Assembly: GCF_021917145.1 (NCBI RefSeq) | Contig: NW_025813739.1 | Coordinates: forward strand, 62,001-126,000 | Source: Hypomesus transpacificus | Taxonomy: Eukaryota > Chordata > Actinopteri > Osmeriformes > Osmeridae | DNA: 64,000 nucleotides | Direction: 5' to 3' | In this document: piece by piece, positions 32,647 through 44,105 of the stretch | Numbering within the stretch: position 1 is the stretch's first letter | Layout of the letters: every line of letters starts with the position of its first letter | Program-made: the position numbers and the translations under genes | The notes under the pieces: model-generated | Seen by the model: only the letters and a program-made list of their open reading frames with translations | Told to the model about the DNA's origin: nothing | The model's database searches: none

Positions 32647-33840
32647 AGGGAGACACACAGCACTGCAGAGAGACACACAGCACTACAGAGAGACACACAG
32701 CACTGCAGAGAGACACACAGCACTGCAGGGAGACACACAGCACTGCAGGGAGACACACAGCACTGCAGAGAGACACACAGCACTGCAGAGAGACACACAG
32801 CACTGCAGGGAGAAACACAGCACTGCAGAGGGAGACACAGCACTGCAGAGAGACACAGCACTGCAGGGAGACACACAGCACTGCAGAGAGACACACAGCA
32901 CTGCAGAGAGACACACAGCACTACAGAGAGACACACAGCACTGCAGAGAGACACACAGCACTACAGAGAGACACACAGCACTGCAGGGAGACACACGGCA
33001 CTGCAGGGAGACACACGGCACTGCAGGGAGACACACAGCACTGCAGAGAGACACACAGCACTGCAGGGAGACGCACAGCACTGCAGAGAGACACACAGCG
33101 CTGCAGGGAGACACACAGCACTGCAGAGAGACACACAGCGCTGCAGGGAGACACGCAGCACTGCAGGGAGACACACGGCACTGCAGGGAGACGCACAGCA
33201 CTGCAGGGAGACACACAGCACTGCAGAGAGACACACAGCACTGCAGAGAGACACACAGCGCTGCAGAGAGACACACAGCACTGCAGAGAGACACACAGCG
33301 CTGCAGGGAGACACGCAGCACTGCAGGGAGACACACGGCACTGCAGGGAGATGCACAGCACTGCAGGGAGACACACAGCACTGCAGAGAGACACACAGCA
33401 CTGCAGAGAGACACACAGCACTGCAGGGAGAAACACATCACTGCAGAGAGACACACAGCACTGCAGGGAGACACAGCACTGCAGGGAGACACACAGCACT
33501 GCAGAGAGACACAGAGCACTGCAGGGAGACACACGGCACTGCAGGGAGACACACAGCGCTGCAGGGAGACACACAGCACTGCAGGGAGACGCACAGCACT
33601 GCAGAGAGACACACAGCACTGCAGAGAGACACACAGCACTGCAGGGAGACACACAGCACTGCAGAGAGACACACAGCACTGCAGGGAGACACACAGCACT
33701 GCAGAGAGAGACACAGCACTGCAGAGAGACACAGCACTGCAGGGAGACACACAGCACTGCAGAGAGACACACAGCACTGCAGAGAGACAAACAGCACTGC
33801 AGGGAGACACACAGCACTGCAGGGAGACACACAGCACTGA
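32647..33840. repeat. 20-bp minisatellite, about 60 copies, PstI site in most units
   Basis: The unit AGCACTGCAGAGAGACACAC alternates with a GCAGGGAGAC form. The unit has no stop in several frames, so a 384-codon Cys/Leu/Ser/Val frame appears on the minus strand; it has the repeat's period and no start context and I do not treat it as a gene. Confidence 0.97.
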
Positions 33841-33849
33841 AGGGAGAGG

Positions 33850-34325
33850 TCCATGTCTTCAGTGTGTGTAGTCAGAATCAGTAACCACGCACACAAACAC
33901 ACAATCTCAAAAGGTACAAAAACACACACAGGCACAAAAGAACATGCGCATAACCCTTGTCAGATCGAGAGCTGTAATCATGGTTTGTGAACATCTGCTC
34001 CTGAGTGCAAAGTCAAACAACTTCAAATGACTAGCTTTTGTAGTTCATCTGGAGATGCGCGACAGACTTTTTCGAAACTACAGACACTGTTGCAAAACGA
34101 CTACATCATTAATTACAAAAGCATTGCTGGATTTCAAAGACAAAGGACGGCTCCTTGTTCAGATTCATGGAAGACATGAGTGTTTGTAGACGGGACGACT
34201 TCTAATCAAGACTGTATTTCAGTCATCACCCCGTGGGATGGAGGAGAAGTTTGCACAGTACAGCTTGTACCCCAAACACACAAGGGACTTTGGTGTTTAA
34301 CAAAGGCATCCTCTCAAGGGTCCAG
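33850..34325. other. No gene seen
   Basis: Non-repetitive flank between the minisatellite and duplication block 3. Confidence 0.5.
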
Positions 34326-34329
34326 AACG

Positions 34330-34588
34330 TTAGATGATTATAACCCTCATTAAGAGAGGAGCGTGAGTGTGTAAATCATGGCAGAGAGCCGTGTGTAACA
34401 TGGATGTCAGTGTACCAGGAGGAGCAGACAGCCTGGGCACCCTGAGCCTCTACCCAGGTACCTTCTCTGCACTTTACGGTCCCTGAGGAAGAGGAGGACA
34501 CCACTGTAAAACAACTTAATGTCTCTGTCAATACTGCATGGTGCGCCGTCCATCAATGCCTTTCTGCATCATTTCAACAGCGTGTGGT
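34330..34588 (+). repeat. Inverted duplication block 3, left arm
   Basis: Pairs with the reverse complement of 57,803-58,070 at about 95% identity by eye. A central stretch of about 110 bp around GTACCTTCTCTGCACTTTAC shows no differences. Confidence 0.9.
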
Positions 34589-34603
34589 TTCCAAAGTGTG
34601 TGT

Positions 34604-34656
34604 GCGTGTGTGTGTGAAAGAATGTGTGTGTGTGTGTGTGTGTGAAAGCGTGAGAG
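34604..34656. repeat. (TG)n microsatellite
   Basis: Two interrupted TG runs separated by AAAGAA. Confidence 0.9.
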
Positions 34657-34798
34657 TGCACACACACTGGCGGTTCAGAGGGATCCCAACCCTCGAGCAG
34701 AGAGAGTCTGTTGAAGGTCAAGGAAACACTGAAACTGATAGGTGTCCTTCAGTACAGTAAATAACACATCCTATTTCCAGCCCTGATAACCACAGCTG

Positions 34799-35023
34799 CC
34801 TGACGTGAGACTGCATGCTTCCAGGGTGTGTCCAGGTCCAGGGTTGCTGGAGAGCGGAGGCGAGTGGATGTCCGCTGGGCCGTGATGACTGCCAGATCAA
34901 AGAGAAGCTCAAGCAGCTTCTGTGTCTCTGGCCTCTGCTCTCCTTTCATCTCTCCTCCACTTCTCCCTCAAAGTGCCTGGTCTGAACCACACCCTTCTTC
35001 CCCAGGTGCCCCTCACTTCCCCA

Positions 35024-35092
<69 letters not shown>

Positions 35093-35128
35093 TCTCAGGT
35101 CAAAGCTTCTCATTGATCATGAATGTCG
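34799..35128 (+). repeat. Inverted duplication block 4, left arm
   Basis: Pairs with 56,473-56,836 on the other strand. About 230 bp before the CT run shows only three or four differences. The CT microsatellite at 35,030-35,095 lies inside it and has a GA counterpart in the other arm. Confidence 0.92.
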
Positions 35129-35273
35129 CAGCTGTACAGTGCACAGCTGGGACACATGATCTGTCAGAGATGGAGGGGTCCATGTGTGGAGAGTGTAAGT
35201 TTAGACGTCAGACAACATGCACGCGTACGGAAACACACACAGAGCAACCAGACTAAAACACATACGCATTATG

Positions 35274-35459
35274 AGTCAGGTGGCTGAGCGGTTAGGGAAT
35301 CGGGCTATTAATCAGAAGGTTGCCAGTTAGATTCCCAGCCGTGTCAAATGACGTTGTGTCCTTGGGCAAGGCATTTCACCCTACTTGCCTCGGTCGGAGT
35401 GTCCCTGTACTTACTGTAAGTCGCTCTGGATAAGAGCATCTGCTAAATGTAATGTAAAA
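35274..35459 (+). mobile_element. tRNA-derived SINE, V-SINE-like, copy 2
   Basis: The most complete copy: tRNA-like head with GTGGCTGAGCGGTTAGGGAA, central CCTTGGGCAAGGCATTTCAC domain, and tail CGCTCTGGATAAGAGCATCT ending in AAATGTAATGTAAAA, as in UnaL2-type SINE tails. It interrupts the left arm of the inverted duplication, with no counterpart in the right arm. Confidence 0.85.
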
Positions 35460-35768
35460 GACAACACACACACACACAACAACAGAATTGTGACTGAGAT
35501 CATTAGCTGTATATACGTGTGACATGCATGTGGTTGGGACATTGTTAACATCTTTACCTTTTTAACTCTATCTCTATTCCGTCACAGAAAGAAAACCACT
35601 TGAACTGCACTGCATGGGTATAATGGCATAGCGACGGTGAAGAGGAGAATATTGCATAACATGCTGGCTGGAACAGGAAATCTTAATTGGTTTGGGGCGG
35701 AGCTACATTGAGGGGTGTGTGTTTGGGGGTGTGTGTATTTGTGTATGTCAGTGTGTGTGTGGTGAGAG

Positions 35769-35953
35769 TTGCCCTTGGTCCAAATGGACGATGACTAAGT
35801 GATTAATCCCTGTCTGAATCTCCCCGCTTCATCAGCCTTGCTCACAGCTCAGATAAATCAGGCGGGCCAGTCTTTAACGAGGGGACTGATGCTAAAGTCC
35901 TCCCCCCCCCCTCATTAACCTGTCTGTGAGAACAGGACACACGATAGGAGACC
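35769..35953 (+). repeat. Inverted duplication block 5, left arm
   Basis: 185 bp that match the reverse complement of 55,498-55,685 essentially perfectly; the difference I see is in the length of a C run. Similarity stops abruptly at both ends. Confidence 0.93.
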
Positions 35954-36506
35954 TAATATTTGTATCGTGTTTAACTGTAAACCCACATTTTTATGTTGTC
36001 AGGATACAAAAGCATTGAAAAATCTTGAATCACTTCAGAAAAATCACATTCTTTAACAACAAAATATATTTGGGCTTTGTGAGATTATTTTAGTTGTTTG
36101 AGACAATTAAAATTCATGAAAGATAAAGGGATTTCGTGAACAGACAATCAGGAAAACGTTGTCACGGAAACCCACCAAAAATCTAGTTGAAAATACACTA
36201 ATATGCTCTAATGAGTCTGAGAAACGTTGAGAAAGTTATTGAAATGTACTTCCAGTAGATCTGTAGATTTAAACATCCCTCTGACTGCAAAGGGTCCTCG
36301 TCCACTCTAAAATCATAAAAACATAATAACTCTTAAATATAATAAATCTTAAGTGTAATGTAAGTGGTGTACTGTGTCAGCCCTTTTGATCCAATAAAAT
36401 CTAAATTTTGAGCAAGTGGTGAACTCTTAAAACGGACCACTTTAACCAATAGTAGAGACCGTTCTAAGAACAGACGGTGACTTCAAGGCAGCGGGCCTTT
36501 TAAAAG
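35954..36506. other. AT-rich, no gene seen
   Basis: No repeat or exon recognised. Confidence 0.5.
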
Positions 36507-36546
36507 ACGCCTCCATCACTTCACACAAGTGAAGTGATGGAGGCGT
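36507..36546. repeat. Perfect 18-bp stem hairpin with 4-nt loop
   Basis: The stem ACGCCTCCATCACTTCAC is followed by loop ACAA and its exact reverse complement, then a partial TAGGCG echo. Confidence 0.95.
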
Positions 36547-37609
36547 AGGCGTAATAGACGGGTTTCTAACGCCCAGCCTCTTCAGAGGAGGATCTCTCTT
36601 CAAGTCAAGCCAGCTGTGTTTTGTTGTGAATCTTGTTGGCGACGGCCATTTTGAGACAAGACCATGGACAATACGGGTGGGCACAAGGGAGGAGAGTGGG
36701 GGGGGGCAAGACATCGTGCAAACTCTCCCTTCCACAACCAACCCTCCATCTGCCTTTTCAATTCTGTTCTGTCTCAAATTGATAAGTTCAGTACAATTGC
36801 AGGAATGGATACAGTCATACACATCAACATGTATTGATATGATCATTTTAATTATCCATCCTTTTGTGACACATCATATTTGCAGCTCCTGGAGTTCAGC
36901 TACAGCTGGTTATGTTTATCACATTAACTTGCGAAAGAAAAACCAAATTTCACAGAATGTCTACTGAAACATACAGTCAAGATCAGACCTGGGTTTTGAC
37001 CCCTAGTTAATTCAAAATGAAGAAAAAAAAATCAAATTAATTGGCTTGAGGCTTCAAGGTCCACAATCATGCATTAGTGGCTCCTGCTTAAAAATAAGCC
37101 TCAAAGAAAAAATCTGAATCTATTAATGGGAAAAATGTCTAACAGACACCTCTAGCATAACTAATTACATGAATTTGATACAACCAAGGGTTTACATAAC
37201 AAATCCTGTATTGACATGGTAATGCCTGACTCGTGAACATGGATGTGACCAAATGTACCTGAGGCATATTTTACCCTCATAATTATGCTTATACATAAAT
37301 TAGATGAGGTATCAAAATGTGGAAATTAAACATTATTGTATTATTGATCAAATAATTAGATAGCAAATTAACAGTGACATTCTTAGAATTCTTGAGACTT
37401 TCCCCTTTTTGGAGTCACTGGGCAAAACATTTTAAAGATGGCTGAAAATGTCCGATCCTAGGACGTCAGCTATCAGGTCCAGATGTGAAAAAAGTTTAGA
37501 AGAAAACGTTTCAAAACTTTTATTCTGAAAATGTGGGAAAAAAAATCTCAACTATATATCCACATTTTTGTTTCTCAATTTTCTTTCGAAAATATTTGTT
37601 CAATCTGTT
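36547..37609. other. AT-rich, no gene seen
   Basis: No recognisable feature. Confidence 0.5.
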
Positions 37610-37750
37610 ATCCAAATGTGACCTCTTGTTTCCAGGTCCGGATCTTAACCAGATGGGTGATCTTCTTCAGTACAGACATACATGGCAAGGACGGAGAAGT
37701 CACCTGACATGGTTTGGTTGGTGTGTCAGATATTTGTAGCCATGTAACAG
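37610..37750 (+). repeat. Dispersed repeat, unnamed, copy 1
   Basis: Shares about 135 bp at roughly 87% identity with 56,972-57,107 in the same orientation, centred on GATCTTAACCAGATGGGTGA. A third short match is at 57,313-57,350. Confidence 0.75.
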
Positions 37751-39700
37751 GTTGCAGGCCACGCCTGCATAAGTCAGTGACCCACTTGGGTCACCCCAGT
37801 CCAAAAACTCTGTACACGCCCTTGGTGGTGACCGGCTGCCAGTAACCATATCAATGACTTTAAAAGTCCTAGAATATGATCAACTTTTTTTTTTCCAAGT
37901 CCAAGGCAAGTCATAAAAACACTACAGTACAAGGAAACACAATACATCTCAATATTTTGTCAGATAAGATGATTAGAATGACCCTGACGTTGTTGCTTCC
38001 AGACCGTTTCTGAACCATGATTGAGGGAATTGTGTTCTTTCTATCTCCTCTGTAAGACAGATAGACAGAGATATCCATCTTTCTTTTCTGTATTTATTGC
38101 TTACTGGAGGTTCAAGGTTATTCATTTTCAGTGGTCAAGGGATAGATTAAAGGATAATTGGGGTGAAGTTGAACACAGACAAATAGGAATTAAAAGTTAT
38201 TTTTTTGAGCTAGCTTTCAGTCTGGGTGGATGTAAAAATAAAGGGGATGTTTTATCCCTTTGAATTGAAAAGAACACGCATTGAAAAACATCTTGATGAC
38301 AAGATGCACTTTGTTTGTCTTTTGAAATTAGTTTTTGCATGGGAAACAATTGTGGAGAGATCATAGAAAGAGATTCAATAAACCCTTTGTGGAGTTCTCC
38401 TTTGCAACAGAAAGTCTAGATGCATCACCATTATCAGTTGCTTAGCAATATCAGATAAGAATACTTTCAAATGTTCTCATTCCAAAAAGCATTTTCTTCT
38501 TTGTCCCTCTCTATCGTGGGTCTGTGCAGTCGAGCAAAATTAATTTGCTCTATGGAGTTAGCATGTTGCATGAAACATCTAAATCTAAAATGTCCTTAGA
38601 TTATAGAACATATTGCTCAGTTATGGGCATCTGCAGACATGGCCAATTAGAGATAGCCGTAAGGTTTGAAAAACTTAATAGTGAGACTGCAAGAAGGGCT
38701 AAAAACATCTATCTTAGGAGGAGGCTGAATGTGTTACTGACGGAGCCTTTTTAGGGGTTGTAGGCTCTATACAGACTAAATAGAAAGGAAGGATTAAAAA
38801 GACCAGAAGGAGACCAAACATATATGAAGGAGACTTAGGAAGGAAACTTAACTGACAGGAAGGAAATTGAACAGACCTGAAGGAGACTTCACTGACAGAA
38901 AATTAGCATAGAGTGAAAACAATGGTTACCCAACGTTGTAAAAATACAATTTTGAATGTTGTCCTAAATGTTCCTTTGAGATCTTCAGTCCGTCTGAAGT
39001 CGGTCAATGAAAGTAAGCTACTGTAGGGCTATTTACGTGTATTTTGGGGAAAAAAACGACCTCTGCATATTGGATTTTATCTAAAATTCCACCAAATATT
39101 TCCCTCTAGAATGTTTTTATACAAAGTAAAGGATTAGATTTTTACATTAAACAATGTTATAAATTTAGCAGATGACCTATCTGAAGCAGCCTACAAATAA
39201 CGATCAGTGGAGTCAGGCACGTCCGCAGAAACCTTGGGAATATGAGTGACAGTTCGACTAAGAGAATTGTGTCTGAAGCCTAAGAGAGCCTTGTGCCTCG
39301 CCGACTGCATAGAAACACTTTCACACAGCCGCACAAAAGATCCCCGATGGGAAGGAGACAAATGGAAAGATGGCCAACTGCCAAGGGAGAAGAGTTGAAG
39401 GGGACAGAAAGCAGATATCACTAGAGTGAGCAGATATGAAGAAAAAAGAGAAGAAAGCCATACAGTACCATTGTGTTTCGTGGTCATCTCACTCACTGTA
39501 GGGCGAGGAGGAACCGATTTCCACCCTGTCAAGACCCCGAGAGTCCTCTCTAGAGAACAATATGCTGAGATTTAGCCCCAGTAAAGACAGAGGGAGGGAA
39601 GTCTTACTTGAAGGATTCCTGGACAGAGCGTATTCATCAGCAGATGAGTGAGTCATCTCCCTTACTTCATGTTGAATCTATACTCGTAAGGATTGTGCTC
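37751..39700. other. No gene seen
   Basis: AT-rich single-copy-looking DNA. Confidence 0.5.
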
Positions 39701-39724
39701 ATATTGCAAAAGCCTTGGATATGC

Positions 39725-39918
39725 AATTTTTTCCTCTGGGAGTTTTCCTGGGAGTTTGTCTTTGTCTATCTTGAGGGTTTAGGTTGGTGTAAGTGCAGAT
39801 TTCTGGGAGCATGTGAAACCCTGTGTGACATCGCTTGTAAAAAGGGCCATACAAGCACATTGAATTGCCTTGTTGTTAAAATGTGCTATACAAATAAAAT
39901 TGCCTTGCCTTGCCTTAG
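39725..39918 (+). mobile_element. LINE 3' end fragment (L2/Maui-like)
   Basis: CCTCTGGGAGTTTTCC, then GTGTGACATCGCTTGTAAAAAGGG and GTGCTATACAAATAAAATTG followed by CCTTG repeats are hallmarks of fish L2/Maui-type LINE tails. No reverse transcriptase part is present, as expected for a 5'-truncated copy. Confidence 0.65.
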
Positions 39919-39961
39919 AAATACATTTTGATTTGATAATTGATGTTTTGAAAGACTGCAC

Positions 39962-42910
39962 TCAAGAGTCATCCAAATAATTTACAGATTCACTTCACAC
40001 AAAGTGGTAGTCGGATGTTAGATCGAGTCAGAGAGCACGTCTTTAGCGGACCTTCTGTGATACAATTAGACAGTGATGACATCACGACACCCATCAAAGC
40101 CAGCCACTGGGATCATCTTTCAAACGAGGCCTTGGTACATCTTGTTAGTCATTCATTTGAACAGGGTCAGGGGAAAGAGGAGAGGGGAGAGTGATGACAA
40201 TGACCTCTGACAACAGCCACGAAAGAGAAAAGGTCAATTATCCTGACAGGCTAATCTAATGATATGATTCACTTTGCTCGTGTGCTATGCGCTTGGCCTT
40301 CTTCAAATGGAAGAGCTGTGAAAGTGGCACAGAAGAGCTGCTTGATGGTAGCATCATAATTCAGTCTGTTTTAAATCTCTGCCCTCCCACTAAACAGTAT
40401 TATATCAGTATCACCATGAGTAGAGCACCCGTAGTAGTTAACGTACCAAAGTTATAAAAAACTATATTTTATTCTGACAGTGTCTATGATATTATATGCA
40501 CTTTGGTCATTTTTCAACTTCATCGGGTGCAATTTCCACTCGGGGATACATAAAGTTCTTCTTTCAAAATAAATACCTTACTAGACAGTCCTTCCATCTA
40601 TCTACACCATCCCAATCATTAACATTCCGCAACTAGATGTAGGAATGCATACCAAACGCGAAAATGAAAGACAAGTGGTCGAAGAGTAAACGAAAAGAAA
40701 AAAAAATACTTTTAGGCCACGAGCCACAGACAACCGCAGTGCAGACAACGTCCCACTGACATTCTGATCACTTCCCCCTTCATGTCTCCGCCGGCAATCT
40801 GGTGCCTCCCTACCGTCCCCCGCTCACTGCTTAGACTAGATAGCGAGAACTCATTAACTCCTTGGATGAAACACAAACGTGGAAGGTTGCGGGGGCTCGA
40901 ACGAAGCGGTCTAAACAACAGGATCAAACCCACCCTCAGGTTTGTTTCCTATAGCAGGTGGAGGATTCACCGCTACAATGCAGCCAAGTCAACCCAAACG
41001 GGCTGACGCCTCGGTCAGCAGCGTAATTAGCCTGGCCCCCCAGTCGAATTCCCTGTGACACAGAGAAGAGAGCATGATGATGGCTGTAGAATAATAGGCT
41101 TAGGCTTAATGAGGGCTTCCTTGGTTTAATTGAATTCAGTAATACCTGATATCAGCACAGGCCATTCTGGAAATCATCAATACAGTTGTGATCCTGACGT
41201 ATAGTACTTTGTGTGTAATATGAGGCGCTGTAGCCAATATGTGGTCCAGAACAGGCGGACTCATTAACTCAGGAAGAGCATATCAGTAGAGCATCTCGTT
41301 TTAAATTACCAGGCAGATGCAAACGATATCATAATTGCACTGTGCTCCAGTAAACGTGGTACCAAAGTGTTAAATATCCACTCGGGGATTATCTATTGTA
41401 TTAATTAAGAACAAGAATGGAAATGAAATGGAGTCCGCTGAGGATAAGGACCAGCGAATGCTCTCAACTAACAGCTTTAGTGCTTCGTCATCTCTAGCTT
41501 AGTTGTGTGATACATGACTGTGGGTGAGATTCTTGACACACATCTTCTTGATGTACACACACACTCACTCACACACACACTATAATATTTGCAGCTTGAT
41601 CTGTACTATAAGAGTTCTTGGACATCAAATGTTAACAAGGTTACTTCAAGTCACTTTTATTACAAAGAAGACTAATAGACACACCTTATATCGTACATAA
41701 AAGTAGAAGGATAAACGTAAAATACATATCCAACTGTGTTAACCGGTTTTATGTTTTCAAGCTTCAAGCGATTCTTCGTCCTGTGGTGCTGCATGCTGGG
41801 AACTTGTGCGTGTGAGGCATGTCAGTCTGTCTTTTCTCTGATGAAAAGAAACTAAACAGAATGAGCCTGGGCCTTAGGCAGGGCACAAGAGGGCTGCTAG
41901 ACAGAGCTGTTAACCAGCCTTGAGTGAATAAAGAAAGCTGAGAAAAGTGGACACATTGAAAAGGAGGAGGTACCTGCAAGGCAGATATGCTCCAGAATCT
42001 AAGAATCTTTTTTGAGAAGCTTTCACCTCCATCAAAATATGAACATGTTTTTTTGGAGTGTATGAGGGTGTTTGCGACTGAGAGTCTTTGCTGTTTATTT
42101 TTGCCTGTAACTACCTTTTGCTGTTCCTTACATAACCTATATTAATCTCCACTGCAAGTATCCTACAGTGCATATTTGCCCCTGAATGTTAAAAAATTCT
42201 GTGTTAAATTATGAATGAACAAGGCCTAGATTTAGTCTTTGTATGAATATGCATGGGGGGTAAATGCCATAGATCATACAGCGCTGCACTAACACCACTA
42301 CCCTCAGCAATATTCATCTATATGTCACTGAGAAGAGAGTGTAAGGTTGTGCTCATTACTGATGCAGTGCGTGGTTGATGAACAGTATAATTGCAGCAAG
42401 CAAGGGAGCAATTGACGACTTCTGTCATGAGGTGATTATCCACTCAAATAGGATTTAACGTCTCCATGGTACCTGCGGCTATCCTTTCATTTTAGATTTG
42501 GAATATTAATACTGCCAGCGGCCAACTCCTGGGAACATCACAATAGAGAGGTTCTCTCTCAAATAAAGAATGACTGTGGAATATTGATAATGCAATATCA
42601 CTGTTAGAATAACAATAGTCCTCATCAAACAGACTTTTCTTCTCCATTCTTGAATATTTCCTCTAAAACTTTTGATCTAGCCTTGTCATTTCGAAGAAGA
42701 AAAATGTGACCGCGTCAATCATTGACCTCCCGGTTGCAGAAATGTTGTTTTTTTATCTTTGATGTTTTGGTATGAAGGTGTTTGACCTCAATGGTGGAAG
42801 ATCTAATGGTACTTTGGTATTTACCTCAACGTCAAAAGCAAATTCCTGTGGGGAAAACAACCGCCTTTTATCTTTGGTTGCTGCCTCCAGTACACATCAG
42901 ACTGAAGTAT
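39962..42910. other. No gene seen
   Basis: Mixed DNA with a short (CA)n-like run near 41,556-41,580. Nothing coding can be supported. Confidence 0.5.
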
Positions 42911-42914
42911 CTCA

Positions 42915-43088
42915 GGGAGTCAGATGGCTGAGCAGTGAGGGAGTTGGACTAGTAATCCGAAGGTTGCCGGATCGATTCCCCGCCATGCCAAATGACGTTG
43001 TGTCCTTGGGCAAGGCACTTCACCCTACTTGCCTCGGTGGGTATGTCCCTGTCGCTCTGGATAAGAGCGTCTGCTAAATGTAACTGTA
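42915..43088 (+). mobile_element. tRNA-derived SINE, V-SINE-like, copy 3
   Basis: Head GGGAGTCAGATGGCTGAGCAG with B box CCGGATCGATTCC, centre CCTTGGGCAAGGCACTTCAC, tail CGCTCTGGATAAGAGCGTCT then AAATGTAA. The TTACTGTAAG segment before the tail is missing. Confidence 0.85.
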
Positions 43089-43857
43089 AGTATCAACATG
43101 CTGAACCGTGCTTTACTGTTAAAATGGTTATTGTTTATTGAGATGGTATACGGCATACATTCGCTGAAAACCAATAACGACAGAATAAAATAGTCCAAAC
43201 CTAGCCGCCGTCGAACACATCATGAAAAACTTTCATGCAAAAGACTTCTGATCTCATGTCCTATAGGAACTGAAACCTTGAACATTTGTCATCTAAAACA
43301 TATGTACAGGAACGCAGCACAGAGCAGCAGAAACATAAATGCAGGACCATGTTTTTTTCCCCCATCCTCCCAAATGTCTCATTAAATTAGATATGAACCG
43401 ATGCATTATTGAACAATAAGATATTTTATACGTTGCACATGGAGGTTTTTAACGACATATGCCCTCTCAGTGTTCAGAGAGCTGCTGCTAGCTGGTGAAA
43501 AGGGACTGGATTCAATCTGGGACGTTTGAGGCACTGCTGAAAGCTCTCGCTCTGCAGCTACATTAATTGTTCCCAGAAGTTCCCCACAGTCAACCGATCT
43601 ACTTCTACTGCAAGAACTATACTCGGGAGTATCCGATTGAACTACGTGTTTTGATTTTGATTGTATCACCTCGTCTGCTAAATGATGAACACAACTATAT
43701 CATTGTTTTGATCGTGCACAGGTAAAAATAGGGGCTTGTGCGCATATAGACCCTGCTGTTACCTTATGTGGAAGCACTAGCATTGTATAATTAAGCAGAG
43801 CCTAATGTGTTTCCACTCTCAAACTAAGATTAGTGAATCTTCAAAGGTTGCTTGCAT

Positions 43858-44105
43858 GGCACAAGTTATTTCCCAGCCATTTCTCCAGGCCTGATATATC
43901 ATCAGATGTTGAGGATTATCTGGACTTGATTCCTCAGGCTTTGAGAGTGGGTCTACCAGGTCACACACCCCACATATTTATCTTTCAATTTCAGGCTGTG
44001 CTTCACGCTTTACTGCACTTTCTGTGTCCCTATGAGAGAGAGGCACCAGCTTCATCAGGTCTCGTCCCCTCTAGACAACTGGAAGGAATGGGTTCCGTCA
44101 TGGAG
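43858..44105 (+). repeat. Inverted duplication block 6, left arm
   Basis: Pairs with the reverse complement of 48,380-48,634 at about 95% identity, with small indels (a 10-bp gap near GAGGATTA and a 2-bp gap near CCCTATGAGAG) that rule out a shared reading frame. Confidence 0.9.

Noticed and set aside
32683-33837. 384-codon Cys/Leu/Val-rich minus-strand frame
   Set aside because: It lies wholly inside the 20-bp minisatellite, several frames are open at once, and there is no start or exon context.
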